Source: Luteococcus sp038433155 (GTDB taxonomy: Bacteria; Actinomycetota; Actinomycetes; Propionibacteriales; Propionibacteriaceae). From it: a stretch of 64,000 nt of DNA. This document shows, piece by piece, positions 8,300 through 17,010 of this stretch (the stretch's first letter is position 1; each line of letters begins with the position of its first letter). The notes under the pieces are model-generated. The model did no database searches. It had not been told where the DNA came from and saw nothing but the letters and a program-made list of their open reading frames with translations. The position numbers and the translations under genes are program-made. The stretch lies in contig NZ_JBCDMW010000001.1 of assembly GCF_038433155.1 (NCBI RefSeq), forward strand, positions 1 to 64,000, in the 5' to 3' direction.

Positions 8300-9652
8300 A
8301 TGAGCGAGACCACACCCACCCCGTCCCGGCTGGGAAAGCTGCGCTCCAACCAGTTCCTGCGGCACGTGCTGACGTTGATGACCGGCACCGCCGTGGCCCA
8401 GGTGATCCCGCTGGCGGCCCGCCCCATCCTCACCCGGCTCTACACCCCGGAGGACTTCGGCCTCTACGGGCTCTACATGGCGCTGGCGACGGGCGTGGTC
8501 ACCGTCGGTGCCCTGCGCTATGACCTGGCCGTCGTGATGCCGGAGGAGGACTCCGACGCCCGGGCCCTGGTGAAACTGGCCAGCCGGATCGCGCTGGGGG
8601 TCTCCCTGCTGACCACGCTGGTGCTCACCCTCTGGGCACGCCCGATCGCCGGAGCCATGCGGCATCCGGAGCTGGCGCCCTACCTGCCGGCGGTGGGCCT
8701 GCTGGTGCTGGCCATGACCCAGATCAGCAGCCGGCAGTACTGGCTCAACCGGCGCAAGCGGTACAAGGAGATGGCCCGCAACCGGATGGGCCAGTCGGTG
8801 GGCACCGTCGGCACCCAGTTGGGGGTCGGTCTGGCGCTGGGCGGCCCGGTGGGCCTGGTGCTGGGCAGCCTGGTGGGCCAGTGGTTCAGCAGCCTGAACC
8901 TGTGGCGGCTGACCCGACGGGAAACCGCCCCGCAGCCCGGGGACTCGGCGCTGGCGATGGCCAAGGAGTATCGCAAGATGCCGCTGGTCAACGGGCCGAA
9001 TGCCCTGGTGGACACCTTCCGGCTGCAGGGCATCAACATCCTGATCGGTGTCTTCTTCAGCAAGGCCCTGCTGGGCCAGTTCACCCAGGCCTGGTCCCTG
9101 CTGCAGATGCCCATGGGCCTGATCAACGGGGCCCTGAGCCAGGTCTTCTTCCAGAAGCTGGCCACCACCCGTCGCGGCCAGATGTTCGCGGTGGTGCGCA
9201 ATGCCATGCTCCGCTCCCTGGCGGTGGGCATCGTGCCGTTCACCCTGATCTGGCTGTTGGCGCCGTGGCTCTTCCCCTTCGTGCTGGGCGGCAACTGGCG
9301 GCCCGCCGGGGAGATGGCCCGGATCCTGGTGCCCTGGCTCTACCTGAACTTCGTCACCTCGCCGGTCTCCATGCTCTTCCTGACCGTCCGCCGGCAGGGT
9401 GTGATGTTGTGCTTCGCCCTGGCCTACATGGCGGTGCCGCTGACCCTGATCTGGCGCTTCCACAGCTCCATCCACCAGACCATGAGCCTGGTCTCCTGGG
9501 GGATGGCGGGCCTGCTGGTGATCTTCATGGGCCTGTCCCTGCTGGTGGCCAAGCAGTACGACGACGGCTTCGGCTCCCGGCAGGATGGGGGCGACGGCAG
9601 CGAGGTCACCGAGGACGAGAAGCAGGGCATCGCGCAGGCCGAGCAGGACTGA
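8300..9652 (+). CDS. Wzx-like polysaccharide flippase
   Basis: 450-residue member of the MOP flippase superfamily with about 12 predicted membrane helices, beginning RHVLTLMTGTAVAQVIPLA and followed by the family-typical ILTRLYTPEDFGLYGLY and LRYDLAVVMPEED. It would move the lipid-linked repeat unit across the membrane. ATG at 8300 is chosen because AGGAG lies 5 nt upstream (8291-8295); the open frame runs further upstream without homology. The C-terminal tail after about residue 420 is acidic and hydrophilic (QDGGDGSEVTEDEK). It completes a Wzx/Wzy/Wzz-type set with the preceding genes. Confidence 0.92.
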   Translation: MSETTPTPSRLGKLRSNQFLRHVLTLMTGTAVAQVIPLAARPILTRLYTPEDFGLYGLYMALATGVVTVGALRYDLAVVMPEEDSDARALVKLASRIALGVSLLTTLVLTLWARPIAGAMRHPELAPYLPAVGLLVLAMTQISSRQYWLNRRKRYKEMARNRMGQSVGTVGTQLGVGLALGGPVGLVLGSLVGQWFSSLNLWRLTRRETAPQPGDSALAMAKEYRKMPLVNGPNALVDTFRLQGINILIGVFFSKALLGQFTQAWSLLQMPMGLINGALSQVFFQKLATTRRGQMFAVVRNAMLRSLAVGIVPFTLIWLLAPWLFPFVLGGNWRPAGEMARILVPWLYLNFVTSPVSMLFLTVRRQGVMLCFALAYMAVPLTLIWRFHSSIHQTMSLVSWGMAGLLVIFMGLSLLVAKQYDDGFGSRQDGGDGSEVTEDEKQGIAQAEQD

Positions 9653-10102
9653 TCTGCAGCTGGTTCCTGTCAAGCCGGGCACGCGGACCCGGGTCATGGT
9701 GATGGTGCCGTCGGGGCATCCAGGGCCGCCAAGGTCCTGCCCCTCAAGACGCAGCACCCTGCCCTCTCGCGGTGTGAGGCCGTCTCCGTGACCCACGCAC
9801 CCCCACCTCCCAGCACCCGACCTCACGGGGGTGGACTCGGCACACCCGGCGGTTCTGCTGTTGACAGTGCCCCGGCGCCCGCGCCCATGGCGAAGGTTGA
9901 TCCCGGCGAGACCCCGTAACGCCGGCGCCCGGGCAAGGGCCCGCCAAAGTTGGCAGACTTTTGTGGATTTGAACGTGTCCAATCGGTTTCTGCGACCGCT
10001 GGGCTGCCAACTTTGGCACCGGGTCAACTGACCAGAGTCCTTGGGCGCCAGCATGCGGCGGATCAGCACCTCGCCCATCCTGCGCAAAGTGCCTGCCGCA
10101 GG
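9653..10102. other. 450 bp gene-free gap between convergent genes
   Basis: No convincing gene. The only clear structure is the inverted repeat annotated separately at 9943-10017. On the minus strand near 9700-9795 a short stretch reads LTPREGRVLRL, which resembles the first helix of a LuxR-type HTH, but it does not continue into a recognisable domain. Confidence 0.6.
9943..10017. repeat. Intergenic inverted repeat C1
   Basis: Perfect 14 bp arms, GCCAAAGTTGGCAG at 9943-9956 and its reverse complement at 10004-10017, with a 47 nt loop. Each arm is itself nearly palindromic (GCCAA..TTGGC), so a four-way or double-hairpin fold is possible. It lies between two convergent genes. The loop is AT-richer than the surroundings and has no T-run that would make a classical terminator. 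Confidence 0.75.
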
Positions 10103-11368
10103 TCAGCTGGCCCAGGCGCCGGTGAAGAACTGCCAAGCCCACCACAGCATCACCAGCACACTGCCGGCGGAGAAGGCGATCACGGCCGCGCGGCTGGCCA
10201 GGACCGGCGCCGGCAGCACCGGCCCGCCCGAGGCATGCCGTCCCGCCGCGGCGGCTGGGGCCGTCGCAGCCATCGCTCGATTCCTGCCCTCCGACAGGCC
10301 CACGGACCGCCCCACGTCACCACGATCATCGAGGCTGTCGAGGAGTCCCCCGGCCGAAGCGCCGAAGCCCACCCGGGCCAGCTCGGCCAGCAGCAGCCAC
10401 AGCGGGAACCAGAGCAGCACCGCGCGGTTCACGCTCATGAACCACCAGGAGGTGGCGAAGGCGAAGACCTGCACCCCCACCCAGCCCGCCTCGGCCACGC
10501 GTCGCCGCCACAGCAGCACGACGGTCAGCGCGGCGCCCACCGCCATCGAGACCACCTCAGCGGCGAAGACCGTCGCAACGGCCGGCCGGTCCGGCCAACG
10601 TGACGGCTTGGCGGCGGCCAGGGTGTGCTCCAGCGCGTCCAGCGGATTGGTGAAGCCGCGGTTCCAGCCGCTCTGCTGGGCCTCGAACCAGGCCTTCCAG
10701 GAGCCGGTCAGGTGGTGCAGGTAGGCGGCATAGCCGAACAGCACGACAAAGGCGCCGGCCACCAGGGCGGCATGGGCCAGGCGCTTCGCGGCGGGAAGGC
10801 CGTGCTGGGTGAGCGCCAGCAGACCCAGCGCGCCGATCAGGAAGAGCCCCGAGACCCGGAAGCTGCAGGCCAGACCGGTCAACAGCGCCGCCTGCCCCCA
10901 GTGCCGGTTGCGGGCCCGTTCCCAGGCCCAGAAGGCGGCGGCGCAGAACGGCGCCTCAGTGTAGCCGACGGCGGTGAAGACCGTCGTCGGCGCGAACAGC
11001 CACAGCCCGGCCGCCACCGGGCCCCCCAGCCGCAGCAGCGCCCAGGCGGCCAGGGCGGAACAGACCGCGGCGATCCCCACCCCGGCCAGGCCCATCGGGA
11101 TCCCGACGGTGTGCGCGGCGCGCAGCAGCAGCGGCAGGCCGGGGAAGAAGGCCCGGTCAATCGGGTTGGCATAGCCATGGGCGGCGATCGCCTGGAAGTG
11201 CGCGGCATCCCAGGCACCCAGCAGGTCATGCCCGGAACGACGCTGGGTGATCATCGCCAACAGGGCGACGGCCAGCAGCAGCCCCCGGCTGAGCAGCCAG
11301 CAGCGAGCCACCCACCATGCGTCGGAGGAGAGCCGGGCGGGGAGCCGATGGCCGGGCACCGTGCTCAT
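10103..11368 (-). CDS. PIG-V-like membrane mannosyltransferase
   Basis: 421-residue polytopic protein with the WDAAHFQAIAAHGY motif in the first external loop (Trp-Asp followed by a conserved Tyr), then PIDRAFFPGLPLLLR, the signature layout of PIG-V/GPI-mannosyltransferase-2-like and related polyprenyl-phosphate-mannose-dependent enzymes. About 9-10 membrane helices follow. The ATG at 11368 overlaps the stop of the upstream GT87-like gene (ATGA), so the 11 extra upstream residues are unlikely. Probable role: addition of mannose outside the membrane to a lipid or wall glycan. Between the last two helices is a Gly/Ala-rich insert (about 325-395) whose DNA near 10331-10352 resembles the REP-like GAGxCTGTCGAGG sequence found elsewhere in the window. 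Confidence 0.82.
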   Translation of the reverse strand: MSTVPGHRLPARLSSDAWWVARCWLLSRGLLLAVALLAMITQRRSGHDLLGAWDAAHFQAIAAHGYANPIDRAFFPGLPLLLRAAHTVGIPMGLAGVGIAAVCSALAAWALLRLGGPVAAGLWLFAPTTVFTAVGYTEAPFCAAAFWAWERARNRHWGQAALLTGLACSFRVSGLFLIGALGLLALTQHGLPAAKRLAHAALVAGAFVVLFGYAAYLHHLTGSWKAWFEAQQSGWNRGFTNPLDALEHTLAAAKPSRWPDRPAVATVFAAEVVSMAVGAALTVVLLWRRRVAEAGWVGVQVFAFATSWWFMSVNRAVLLWFPLWLLLAELARVGFGASAGGLLDSLDDRGDVGRSVGLSEGRNRAMAATAPAAAAGRHASGGPVLPAPVLASRAAVIAFSAGSVLVMLWWAWQFFTGAWAS

Positions 11369-12918
11369 TCCGGGGCTCCCCGACGCGGGCGCGCGGGCCA
11401 ATCCCCGTCGTTGGGCCCAGCCGCGTCAGCCGAGTCCGTCGCGGCCCCTCCACCCGCTTCCGGGTCCACGGTGGGGTCGGGATCCTCCTCTGCGTGGCCG
11501 AACAGGCTGAGCTCCCCTTCCCGGGCCCCCAGCGGCCGGTCGACGGCATGGTCCAGCACGCCGCCAATCGGGTCGTCCACCAGCGGGGTACGCACCGGGT
11601 CCAGCCAGGGGTGCAGCACGTCGTAGCGGACCTGGGCCACCAGCCAGCCCAGCACCAGCACCCGCAGCCCGATGGCGCCCCAGTAGAGCACGTCGGGGCT
11701 GCCGTCGCCGGGTGAGAGCTGCCCGCCCAGGTGCCCCCAGACCGCCCAGCAGTAGAAGACCTCGGCGGCCGACCAGACTGCCCAGTCGGAGACCTTCGGC
11801 CGGGCCAACGGCACCAGCAGCACCAGCCACAGCACCTGCTGCGGCGAGTAGACCTTGTTCAGCAGCAGCCAGCCGGCCACCAGTAGGAAGACCACCTGCC
11901 CCACCCGGGGGCGACGCGGGGCGCGCCGCACCAGGTGCGCCACCCACGCCAGCCAGGTCAACATCAACACCAGCACCAGGGTGGACAGCATCGGGATCTG
12001 CACCCCGGCCGCCTTGAGCACGAACCAGACCGAGCCTAGGTCCGGGCCGCGACGCTGCCAGGCGGTGAAGAAGGAGGTCCAACCCGACGGTTGGGAGAGC
12101 ATCAGCGGCAGGTTCACCGCGGCCCACACCAGCGCGGCCCAGCCCGCCGTGGTGAGCCAGGGCGAGGGGCGGCCCGCCCGCAGGCAGAGCATTCCGAGCC
12201 CGATCAGCACCAGCACCGGCCAGAAGCCGGCGCAGATCGCCAACCCCAGCAGCACCCCGGTGGCCGTCTGCCGGCGCAGCGCCCAGGCCAGCAGCCCCGC
12301 GGCGGTCAGGGCCACCGCCAGCAGGTCCCAGCTGACCAGCGCGCCGGTCAGGATGCCGGGGGCCCCGGCCACCAGCAGCGCGTCCCAGCTGCGCAGGCGG
12401 CCCGACGGACTGTGGGCCAGCCCCCGGGCGGAACCGCGCCCCAGCAGCAGCGCGCACCCCACCAGCGCCAGGAAGCAGCAGAAGAGCAGCACCGCGCTGG
12501 TCAGGAAGAACAGGTGCGCGCCGTCCACCATCTGCTGGCCGGTGGCCTGGTCGATCGGCTTGGCGCCGAAGACCGTGGCGAGCCCCCGGGAGAGCAGCAC
12601 CAGCACACCCACCAATGGCGGGCGGTCCAGCGGCACGTCACGGAAGGGCATCCCGCCGCGGCCCAGCAGGGTGTTCTGGTAGAGCAGCGGGATGTCGGAA
12701 TAGCACAGCCGCAGGAAGGCGTCGACGGGTTTGCCGTCCTGGTACTGCTGGCAGGGCCGGTGCCGCAGCAGGGTCGCCAGCCAGGTCAGCGTCGCCAGAA
12801 GCAACGCCCACGGCGCCGGGTTGAACCACAGCCCGCCGCGACGGGCATGCCGCCCCACCGGGCCACCCAGCCTGGCGTCGAGGTCCAGACGGGGTGGGGC
12901 GTGGGTCGAGCCGGGCAT
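11365..12918 (-). CDS. GT87-like (DUF2029) membrane glycosyltransferase next to PBP gene
   Basis: 517-residue membrane protein with about 11-12 predicted helices. After an N-terminal Pro/Arg-rich stretch and the first helix comes CYSDIPLLYQNTLLGRGGMPF, the acidic first external loop typical of polyprenyl-phosphomannose-dependent mannosyltransferases, then DRPPLVGVLVLLSR. The position immediately after the class A PBP (3 bp gap) matches the conserved actinobacterial DUF5318 / ponA / GT87-like arrangement (Rv0049-Rv0051 in Mycobacterium tuberculosis, established knowledge). The acidic C-terminal tail (residues ~455-517) is probably cytoplasmic. Substrate unknown; a cell-envelope glycan is inferred. 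Confidence 0.82.
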   Translation of the reverse strand: MPGSTHAPPRLDLDARLGGPVGRHARRGGLWFNPAPWALLLATLTWLATLLRHRPCQQYQDGKPVDAFLRLCYSDIPLLYQNTLLGRGGMPFRDVPLDRPPLVGVLVLLSRGLATVFGAKPIDQATGQQMVDGAHLFFLTSAVLLFCCFLALVGCALLLGRGSARGLAHSPSGRLRSWDALLVAGAPGILTGALVSWDLLAVALTAAGLLAWALRRQTATGVLLGLAICAGFWPVLVLIGLGMLCLRAGRPSPWLTTAGWAALVWAAVNLPLMLSQPSGWTSFFTAWQRRGPDLGSVWFVLKAAGVQIPMLSTLVLVLMLTWLAWVAHLVRRAPRRPRVGQVVFLLVAGWLLLNKVYSPQQVLWLVLLVPLARPKVSDWAVWSAAEVFYCWAVWGHLGGQLSPGDGSPDVLYWGAIGLRVLVLGWLVAQVRYDVLHPWLDPVRTPLVDDPIGGVLDHAVDRPLGAREGELSLFGHAEEDPDPTVDPEAGGGAATDSADAAGPNDGDWPARPRRGAPE

Positions 12919-12921
12919 GGG

Positions 12922-15372
12922 TCAGCCGTTCCCGCCGGATCCGGCGGTGGCCTTGCCCGCGCCCTGGCCACCGGTGGCCTGACCGCCCGAGCCCTGACCA
13001 CTGGTGCCGTTGCCCTGACCGGTGGTCTTGGCGGTGGCCTTCTGCGTCGTGGTGGCCCGGGTGGGCTGGGTGGCGGCCTTGCTGGTGGCCGGTGCCGTCG
13101 CCTTGGTGCTGGTCTGCTTGGGTGCGGTGGTGGTTTGCTTGGGCGCCGACGTCGTCTGCTGCGCGGTGGCGGTCGGCTTGCTGGTGGCGCCCGGCGCGGT
13201 GCCCGTCGCGGTAGCCGAGGGCTGCGCGCTGGCGGTGTCCGGCTTGCTGGCCGACGCCTGGCTGCTCGGCTGCTCGCTGGGCTTCTGGGAGGCGCCGTCG
13301 GACGAACCATTGCCCTGACTGGTGGCGGTGCGGCTGGGGCGCGGCACGTAGACCCGGCCCTTCTCCTCGCCGTAGTTCACGTTGGCGGCCTCCGGGAAGG
13401 ACTTCTCATCCTGGCCCTCCATGGCCACCTTCATGAAGTCCCGCCACACCATGGCCGGATAGGTGCCGCCGAAGAAGGCGCTGTCTCCCGGCTGGCGGTA
13501 GTTGTCCAGCGAGCCGTTGCCGTCGTCCCCGGCCACGAACATCACCGCAGTGGAGATCTGCGGGGTGTAGGCGGTGAACCAGGCCGAGGTGATGATGTTC
13601 TTCCCATTGCGCTCGACGCCATTGGTGCCCGTCTTGCCGGCCACCTCGAAGCCCATCCCGGAGACCCGGCCACCGGTGCCGCTGCTGACCACCGAGGTCA
13701 GGGCGGAGGTGACGTCCCGGGCGATGCCCTTCTCGACCGACTGCTTGCCCTTGGTGTCGGCGGAGTAGATCACCTTGCCCTTGGCGTCCTTGACCTCCTT
13801 GACCACGTGGTTGGCCACGTGCACACCGTCATTGCCCAGGGTGGCGAAGCCGCCGGCGTTCTCCAGCGGGCTGACCTCGGCGATGCCCAGCGCCACCCGG
13901 CCATTGGGGTCCCAGCCGGCGCCCTTGGGCACGCCCGCGTCATTGGCGGCCTTGATGATGGCCTGCGGGCCGTTGTCGATCTTCTCCGTCATGTCCACGA
14001 AGGCGGTGTTGATGGACTCCGCCAACGCCTTGCGCAGGGTGACGGTGCCGTACTGCATCTGGAACTCGTTGCGGATCGGCACCGAATCGCCGCGCGGGGT
14101 GTAGGTGTCACCGTTCAGGCTGGAGCGCAGGCTGAGCCCGCCACGCAGACCCGCGATCGTCGCGTAGGTCTTGAAGGTGGAGGCCGCCGGGCGGTCCGTC
14201 GTGGCCCAGTTGCGGGTGTTCTTGATGTAGTCGGCGCCGCCATAGGCGGCCAGCACCTCGCCGGTGCCCACCTTGACCGAGGCGATCGCCGGATGGATGG
14301 CGGCGGCACCGCCCTCACCATTGGCCCCGACGATCTTCTTGTAGTAGCTGCCCACGTCGACGGCCCGCTTCTGCAGCTTCTCGTCGAAGGTGGTGGTGAT
14401 CTGCAGGCCACCGCCCTCGATCTGACCCTGGGTGAGGCCCTTGGCCATCAGCTCGTTCTGCACCATCTTCAGCAGGTAGCCATTGGTGCCCGACCAGCGC
14501 TGGTTGAGCGGGATGTCCGGGAAGGTGGGCAGCGCCTTGGACCACTGCGCGTACTGCGCGGGGGTGATCTTGCCGGCCTCCTGCATGCCCTGCAGCACAT
14601 AGCGGTAGCGGCCCAGCAGCCGGTCCTTGTTGCCCTTGGCGGCCGACGGGTCATAGGCCGACGGGTTGTTCAGCACGCTGGCCAGCACCGCGGCCTGCGG
14701 AATGGTCAGGTCCTTGGCGTCGACATTGAAGTAGCTCTTGCTGGCGGCCTGGATGCCGTAGGCGCCGCGGCCGTAGTAGATGGTGTTCAGGTAACCCTGG
14801 AGGATCTCCTCCTTGGGCATCTCCTTGCCCATCTTGGTGGCCAGCGCCAGCTCCCGCAGCTTGCGGGACATGGTGCGGTCCTGGCTCAGGTAGAGCACCT
14901 TGATGTACTGCTGGGTGATGGTGGAACCGCCCTGGACCTCACCACCGCGGGCGATGGTCCAGGCGGACCGGATGATGCCCGACGGGGAAATGCCGCGGTC
15001 GCTCCAGAAGCTGCGGTTCTCCGCCGCCACCACCGCGTCCTTGATGGAGGCCGGCATCTGGGCATAGGTCAGGCTCTGCCGGTTCTGGATGGCGAAGCTG
15101 CCCAGCTTGGTCTTCCCGTCGTTGTAGTACAGGAAGCTGGTGTTGGTGGTGAAGTCCTTGTTGGGGTCGGGCAGGGTGGTGCGGTTGTAGAAGACCAGGC
15201 CCGCGATCATGCCCACCAGTGCCATCAGCAGCACGCCGACGGCCAGCACGCTGGCGATCCGGGCGGCCAGCCGTCGCTTGCTGCGCGGCGCGCCGTCCTT
15301 GCCGTTCTTCCCCGCTGGGGCCACGGAGTGCGCCCCGCCGTCGACGGGCTTGTCAGGTGTCTTGTCAGCCAT
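12922..15372 (-). CDS. ponA: Class A bifunctional penicillin-binding protein (PonA1-like)
   Basis: 816-residue peptidoglycan synthase. A basic cytoplasmic head and one membrane helix (~38-60) precede a GT51 glycosyltransferase domain with AAENRSFWSDRG (catalytic Glu), GGSTITQQ, RKLRELALA, KEEILQGYLN and RGAYGIQAA. The transpeptidase domain follows with STFK (active-site Ser), SIN and KTGTNG. The last ~150 residues are a Ser/Thr/Ala/Gln/Pro low-complexity tail with repeated TTSAPKQTT-like units, probably an extended wall-spanning segment. ATG at 15372 is chosen for the GAGGA 6 nt upstream; it overlaps the end of DUF5318 by 8 nt. Third gene positions in the tail are strongly G/C-biased like the rest. 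Confidence 0.96.
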   Translation of the reverse strand: MADKTPDKPVDGGAHSVAPAGKNGKDGAPRSKRRLAARIASVLAVGVLLMALVGMIAGLVFYNRTTLPDPNKDFTTNTSFLYYNDGKTKLGSFAIQNRQSLTYAQMPASIKDAVVAAENRSFWSDRGISPSGIIRSAWTIARGGEVQGGSTITQQYIKVLYLSQDRTMSRKLRELALATKMGKEMPKEEILQGYLNTIYYGRGAYGIQAASKSYFNVDAKDLTIPQAAVLASVLNNPSAYDPSAAKGNKDRLLGRYRYVLQGMQEAGKITPAQYAQWSKALPTFPDIPLNQRWSGTNGYLLKMVQNELMAKGLTQGQIEGGGLQITTTFDEKLQKRAVDVGSYYKKIVGANGEGGAAAIHPAIASVKVGTGEVLAAYGGADYIKNTRNWATTDRPAASTFKTYATIAGLRGGLSLRSSLNGDTYTPRGDSVPIRNEFQMQYGTVTLRKALAESINTAFVDMTEKIDNGPQAIIKAANDAGVPKGAGWDPNGRVALGIAEVSPLENAGGFATLGNDGVHVANHVVKEVKDAKGKVIYSADTKGKQSVEKGIARDVTSALTSVVSSGTGGRVSGMGFEVAGKTGTNGVERNGKNIITSAWFTAYTPQISTAVMFVAGDDGNGSLDNYRQPGDSAFFGGTYPAMVWRDFMKVAMEGQDEKSFPEAANVNYGEEKGRVYVPRPSRTATSQGNGSSDGASQKPSEQPSSQASASKPDTASAQPSATATGTAPGATSKPTATAQQTTSAPKQTTTAPKQTSTKATAPATSKAATQPTRATTTQKATAKTTGQGNGTSGQGSGGQATGGQGAGKATAGSGGNG

Positions 15373-15784
15373 AGATGTCCTCAACTGTTTCCTGGCGGCG
15401 CGGCGGCCTGCGCTTCCTGCCATCCCCGAGCTTGTAGGTCAGCACCAAGTGGTTCCAGAAGCAGTCGGGGCACACCTCGACCACCCTGACCGTGAACTCG
15501 CCGTACTGTTCCTGCATCTCGACGAGGTCCTCGCTGGACTTGATCCTGCCGCTGAACTGCCCCAACTGGTCGCCGAAGGTGTAGTTCAGGTTGGTGAGCC
15601 GCTCGCCGCCGCAGACCGGGCAGTCCTCGTCGCTCGGCTCACCATGGTGCAGGGCGGCGCGCACCAGCAGAGGATCCGCATCACACGGACCGTTCTCGCT
15701 GAGGGCACGTTGCGGCTGCTGCAGGGCCACCAGAGCTCGGCGACGCTGCAGCGCATGACTCATCACCTCACGCTGCGACCACAT
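15365..15784 (-). CDS. DUF5318 family protein
   Basis: 139-residue protein with the family pattern: N-terminal MWSQREVMSHALQRRRAL, then CDADPLLVRAALHHGE, a zinc-ribbon-like CPVCGGERL with YTFGDQLGQ, and a second pair in VCPDCFWNHL. The four Cys suggest a bound zinc. In mycobacteria and relatives the orthologue (Rv0049) sits directly before ponA1, as here. Function is not known; coupling by an 8 nt overlap to the PBP gene suggests a role in wall synthesis or its control. Confidence 0.9.
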   Translation of the reverse strand: MWSQREVMSHALQRRRALVALQQPQRALSENGPCDADPLLVRAALHHGEPSDEDCPVCGGERLTNLNYTFGDQLGQFSGRIKSSEDLVEMQEQYGEFTVRVVEVCPDCFWNHLVLTYKLGDGRKRRPPRRQETVEDIYG

Positions 15785-15876
15785 AGATGCCCACCAGAGT
15801 ATGCGCCCCAGCCTGACACCCGGCTGAGACGGGCCGATGCACGGTGACCGCGCTGGCTGGCAGTAGCCTTTCGGGA

Positions 15877-16761
15877 ATGAAGCCCAAGCCCGGTTCCGCG
15901 CCCGCCCAACTCGTCGCCGTCAACGGCCGCGGGATCCTGTCCGCCAAGAAGCACGTCGCGACAGCAGATGACCTGGGCTTCACCCGCGGCGACGGGGTCT
16001 TCGACGCCACCCGGGTGGTGACCGCCTCCGACGGGGTCTCCCGCGTCGACAACCTGCCCGAGCACCTGGCCCGGATGGACCGATCCTTCTTCCTGCTGAC
16101 CGGTCAGCACATTGACCGGGACGCCTGGCGCGCGCTGGTGGAGGAGGCCGTCGAGGCCTGGAGCCACCCCGGCGAGGCCACCCTGAAGCTGATGCAGACC
16201 TCCGGGCTGGAGAGCACCCAGGGCATTCCGCTGCTGGTGCTCAGCATCACCGAGATCACCCCGGCCGCCCTGGCCCAGCGCGACGGGATCGACGTCGTGA
16301 CCCTGAGCCGCGGCATGGCCAGTGATGCCTGCGCCGACGCGCCCTGGTTGCTGGGTGGCGTGAAGTCCTTGAGCTACGGCATCAACATGGCCGCCAAGCG
16401 GGAGGCCCACCGTCGCGGCGCCGACGACGTCTTGTTCACCAGCACCGATGGTTACTGCCTGGAAGGCCCCACGGCCGCCCTGGTGATGGCCCGCGAGGGG
16501 GTGCTTGTCACCACGCCCGTGGAGGGCACCGGCGTGCTGGACTCGATCACCCAGAAGCAGGTCTTCAAGGCGGCCGCCAAGGACGGTTGGAAGACCGAGT
16601 ACCGGCTGATCAAGCCGAAGGAACTCACCAAGGCCGACGGGGTGTGGCTGGTCAGCTCGGTCCGGGGCGCTGCCCCGGTGCTGCGGCTCGACGGCCGGGA
16701 ACTGGCCACGGACAAGAAGCTGACCAAGAAGATCAAGGGCTACGCCGGCTTCGCGGGCTGA
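15877..16761 (+). CDS. Class IV PLP aminotransferase (aminodeoxychorismate lyase/BCAT fold)
   Basis: 294-residue fold-type IV PLP enzyme. DLGFTRGDGVFDATRVV is the N-terminal signature (usually D.g...GdGvFet), LPEHLARMDRSF follows, and GGVKSLSYGINMAAKREA carries the expected Schiff-base Lys. DDVLFTSTDGYCLEG is the family E-x..g..N/G region. It could be 4-amino-4-deoxychorismate lyase (PabC) or a D-/branched-chain amino-acid aminotransferase; no neighbour settles this. The start is not certain: ATG at 15877 has only a weak GGGA, and an in-frame GTG exists at 15844. The following gap contains inverted repeat D. Confidence 0.87.
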   Translation: MKPKPGSAPAQLVAVNGRGILSAKKHVATADDLGFTRGDGVFDATRVVTASDGVSRVDNLPEHLARMDRSFFLLTGQHIDRDAWRALVEEAVEAWSHPGEATLKLMQTSGLESTQGIPLLVLSITEITPAALAQRDGIDVVTLSRGMASDACADAPWLLGGVKSLSYGINMAAKREAHRRGADDVLFTSTDGYCLEGPTAALVMAREGVLVTTPVEGTGVLDSITQKQVFKAAAKDGWKTEYRLIKPKELTKADGVWLVSSVRGAAPVLRLDGRELATDKKLTKKIKGYAGFAG

Positions 16762-16806
16762 GCCGCCCGGGCGGCCCGTTGCCCTGCACGTGGAGTGACC
16801 GGCTTA

Positions 16807-16884
16807 CGCGTTGGACGGTTGCCCTCCGATGGTTATTTCCGTCGTAGGGCGACGGTTGGGTCAGCAGGGCAACCGTCCAACGCG
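16807..16884. repeat. Intergenic inverted repeat D with inner hairpin
   Basis: Perfect 19 bp arms: CGCGTTGGACGGTTGCCCT at 16807-16825 and its complement at 16866-16884. Inside the 40 nt loop is a second hairpin, CCGTCG (16839-16844) with CGACGG (16850-16855). It starts 45 nt after the aminotransferase stop and ends 126 nt before the MFS gene. There is no T-tract. The stem-plus-inner-hairpin architecture matches elements A3 and F. Confidence 0.85.
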
Positions 16885-17010
16885 CAAGGTGGATGACCGT
16901 CGAGCGCAGCCGCGTTACAGTGGCAGTATTCGCACGCTGCGGAACCCACCGCTCCTGACCGTCCGGGAGATGCGTGGCAGGTGATCGACAGGGCGACCCC
17001 AAGGGCCGCC

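Noticed and set aside
9700..9795. Minus-strand LTPREGRVLRL stretch resembling a LuxR HTH start
   Set aside because: Only about eleven residues match and the second helix is missing, so it is not supportable as a gene or remnant.
12091..15489. 1132-codon plus-strand frame opposite the PBP and GT87-like genes
   Set aside because: The minus strand encodes clear GT51/transpeptidase and membrane motifs; the plus-strand frame is rich in Gly/Arg/His with no domain pattern.
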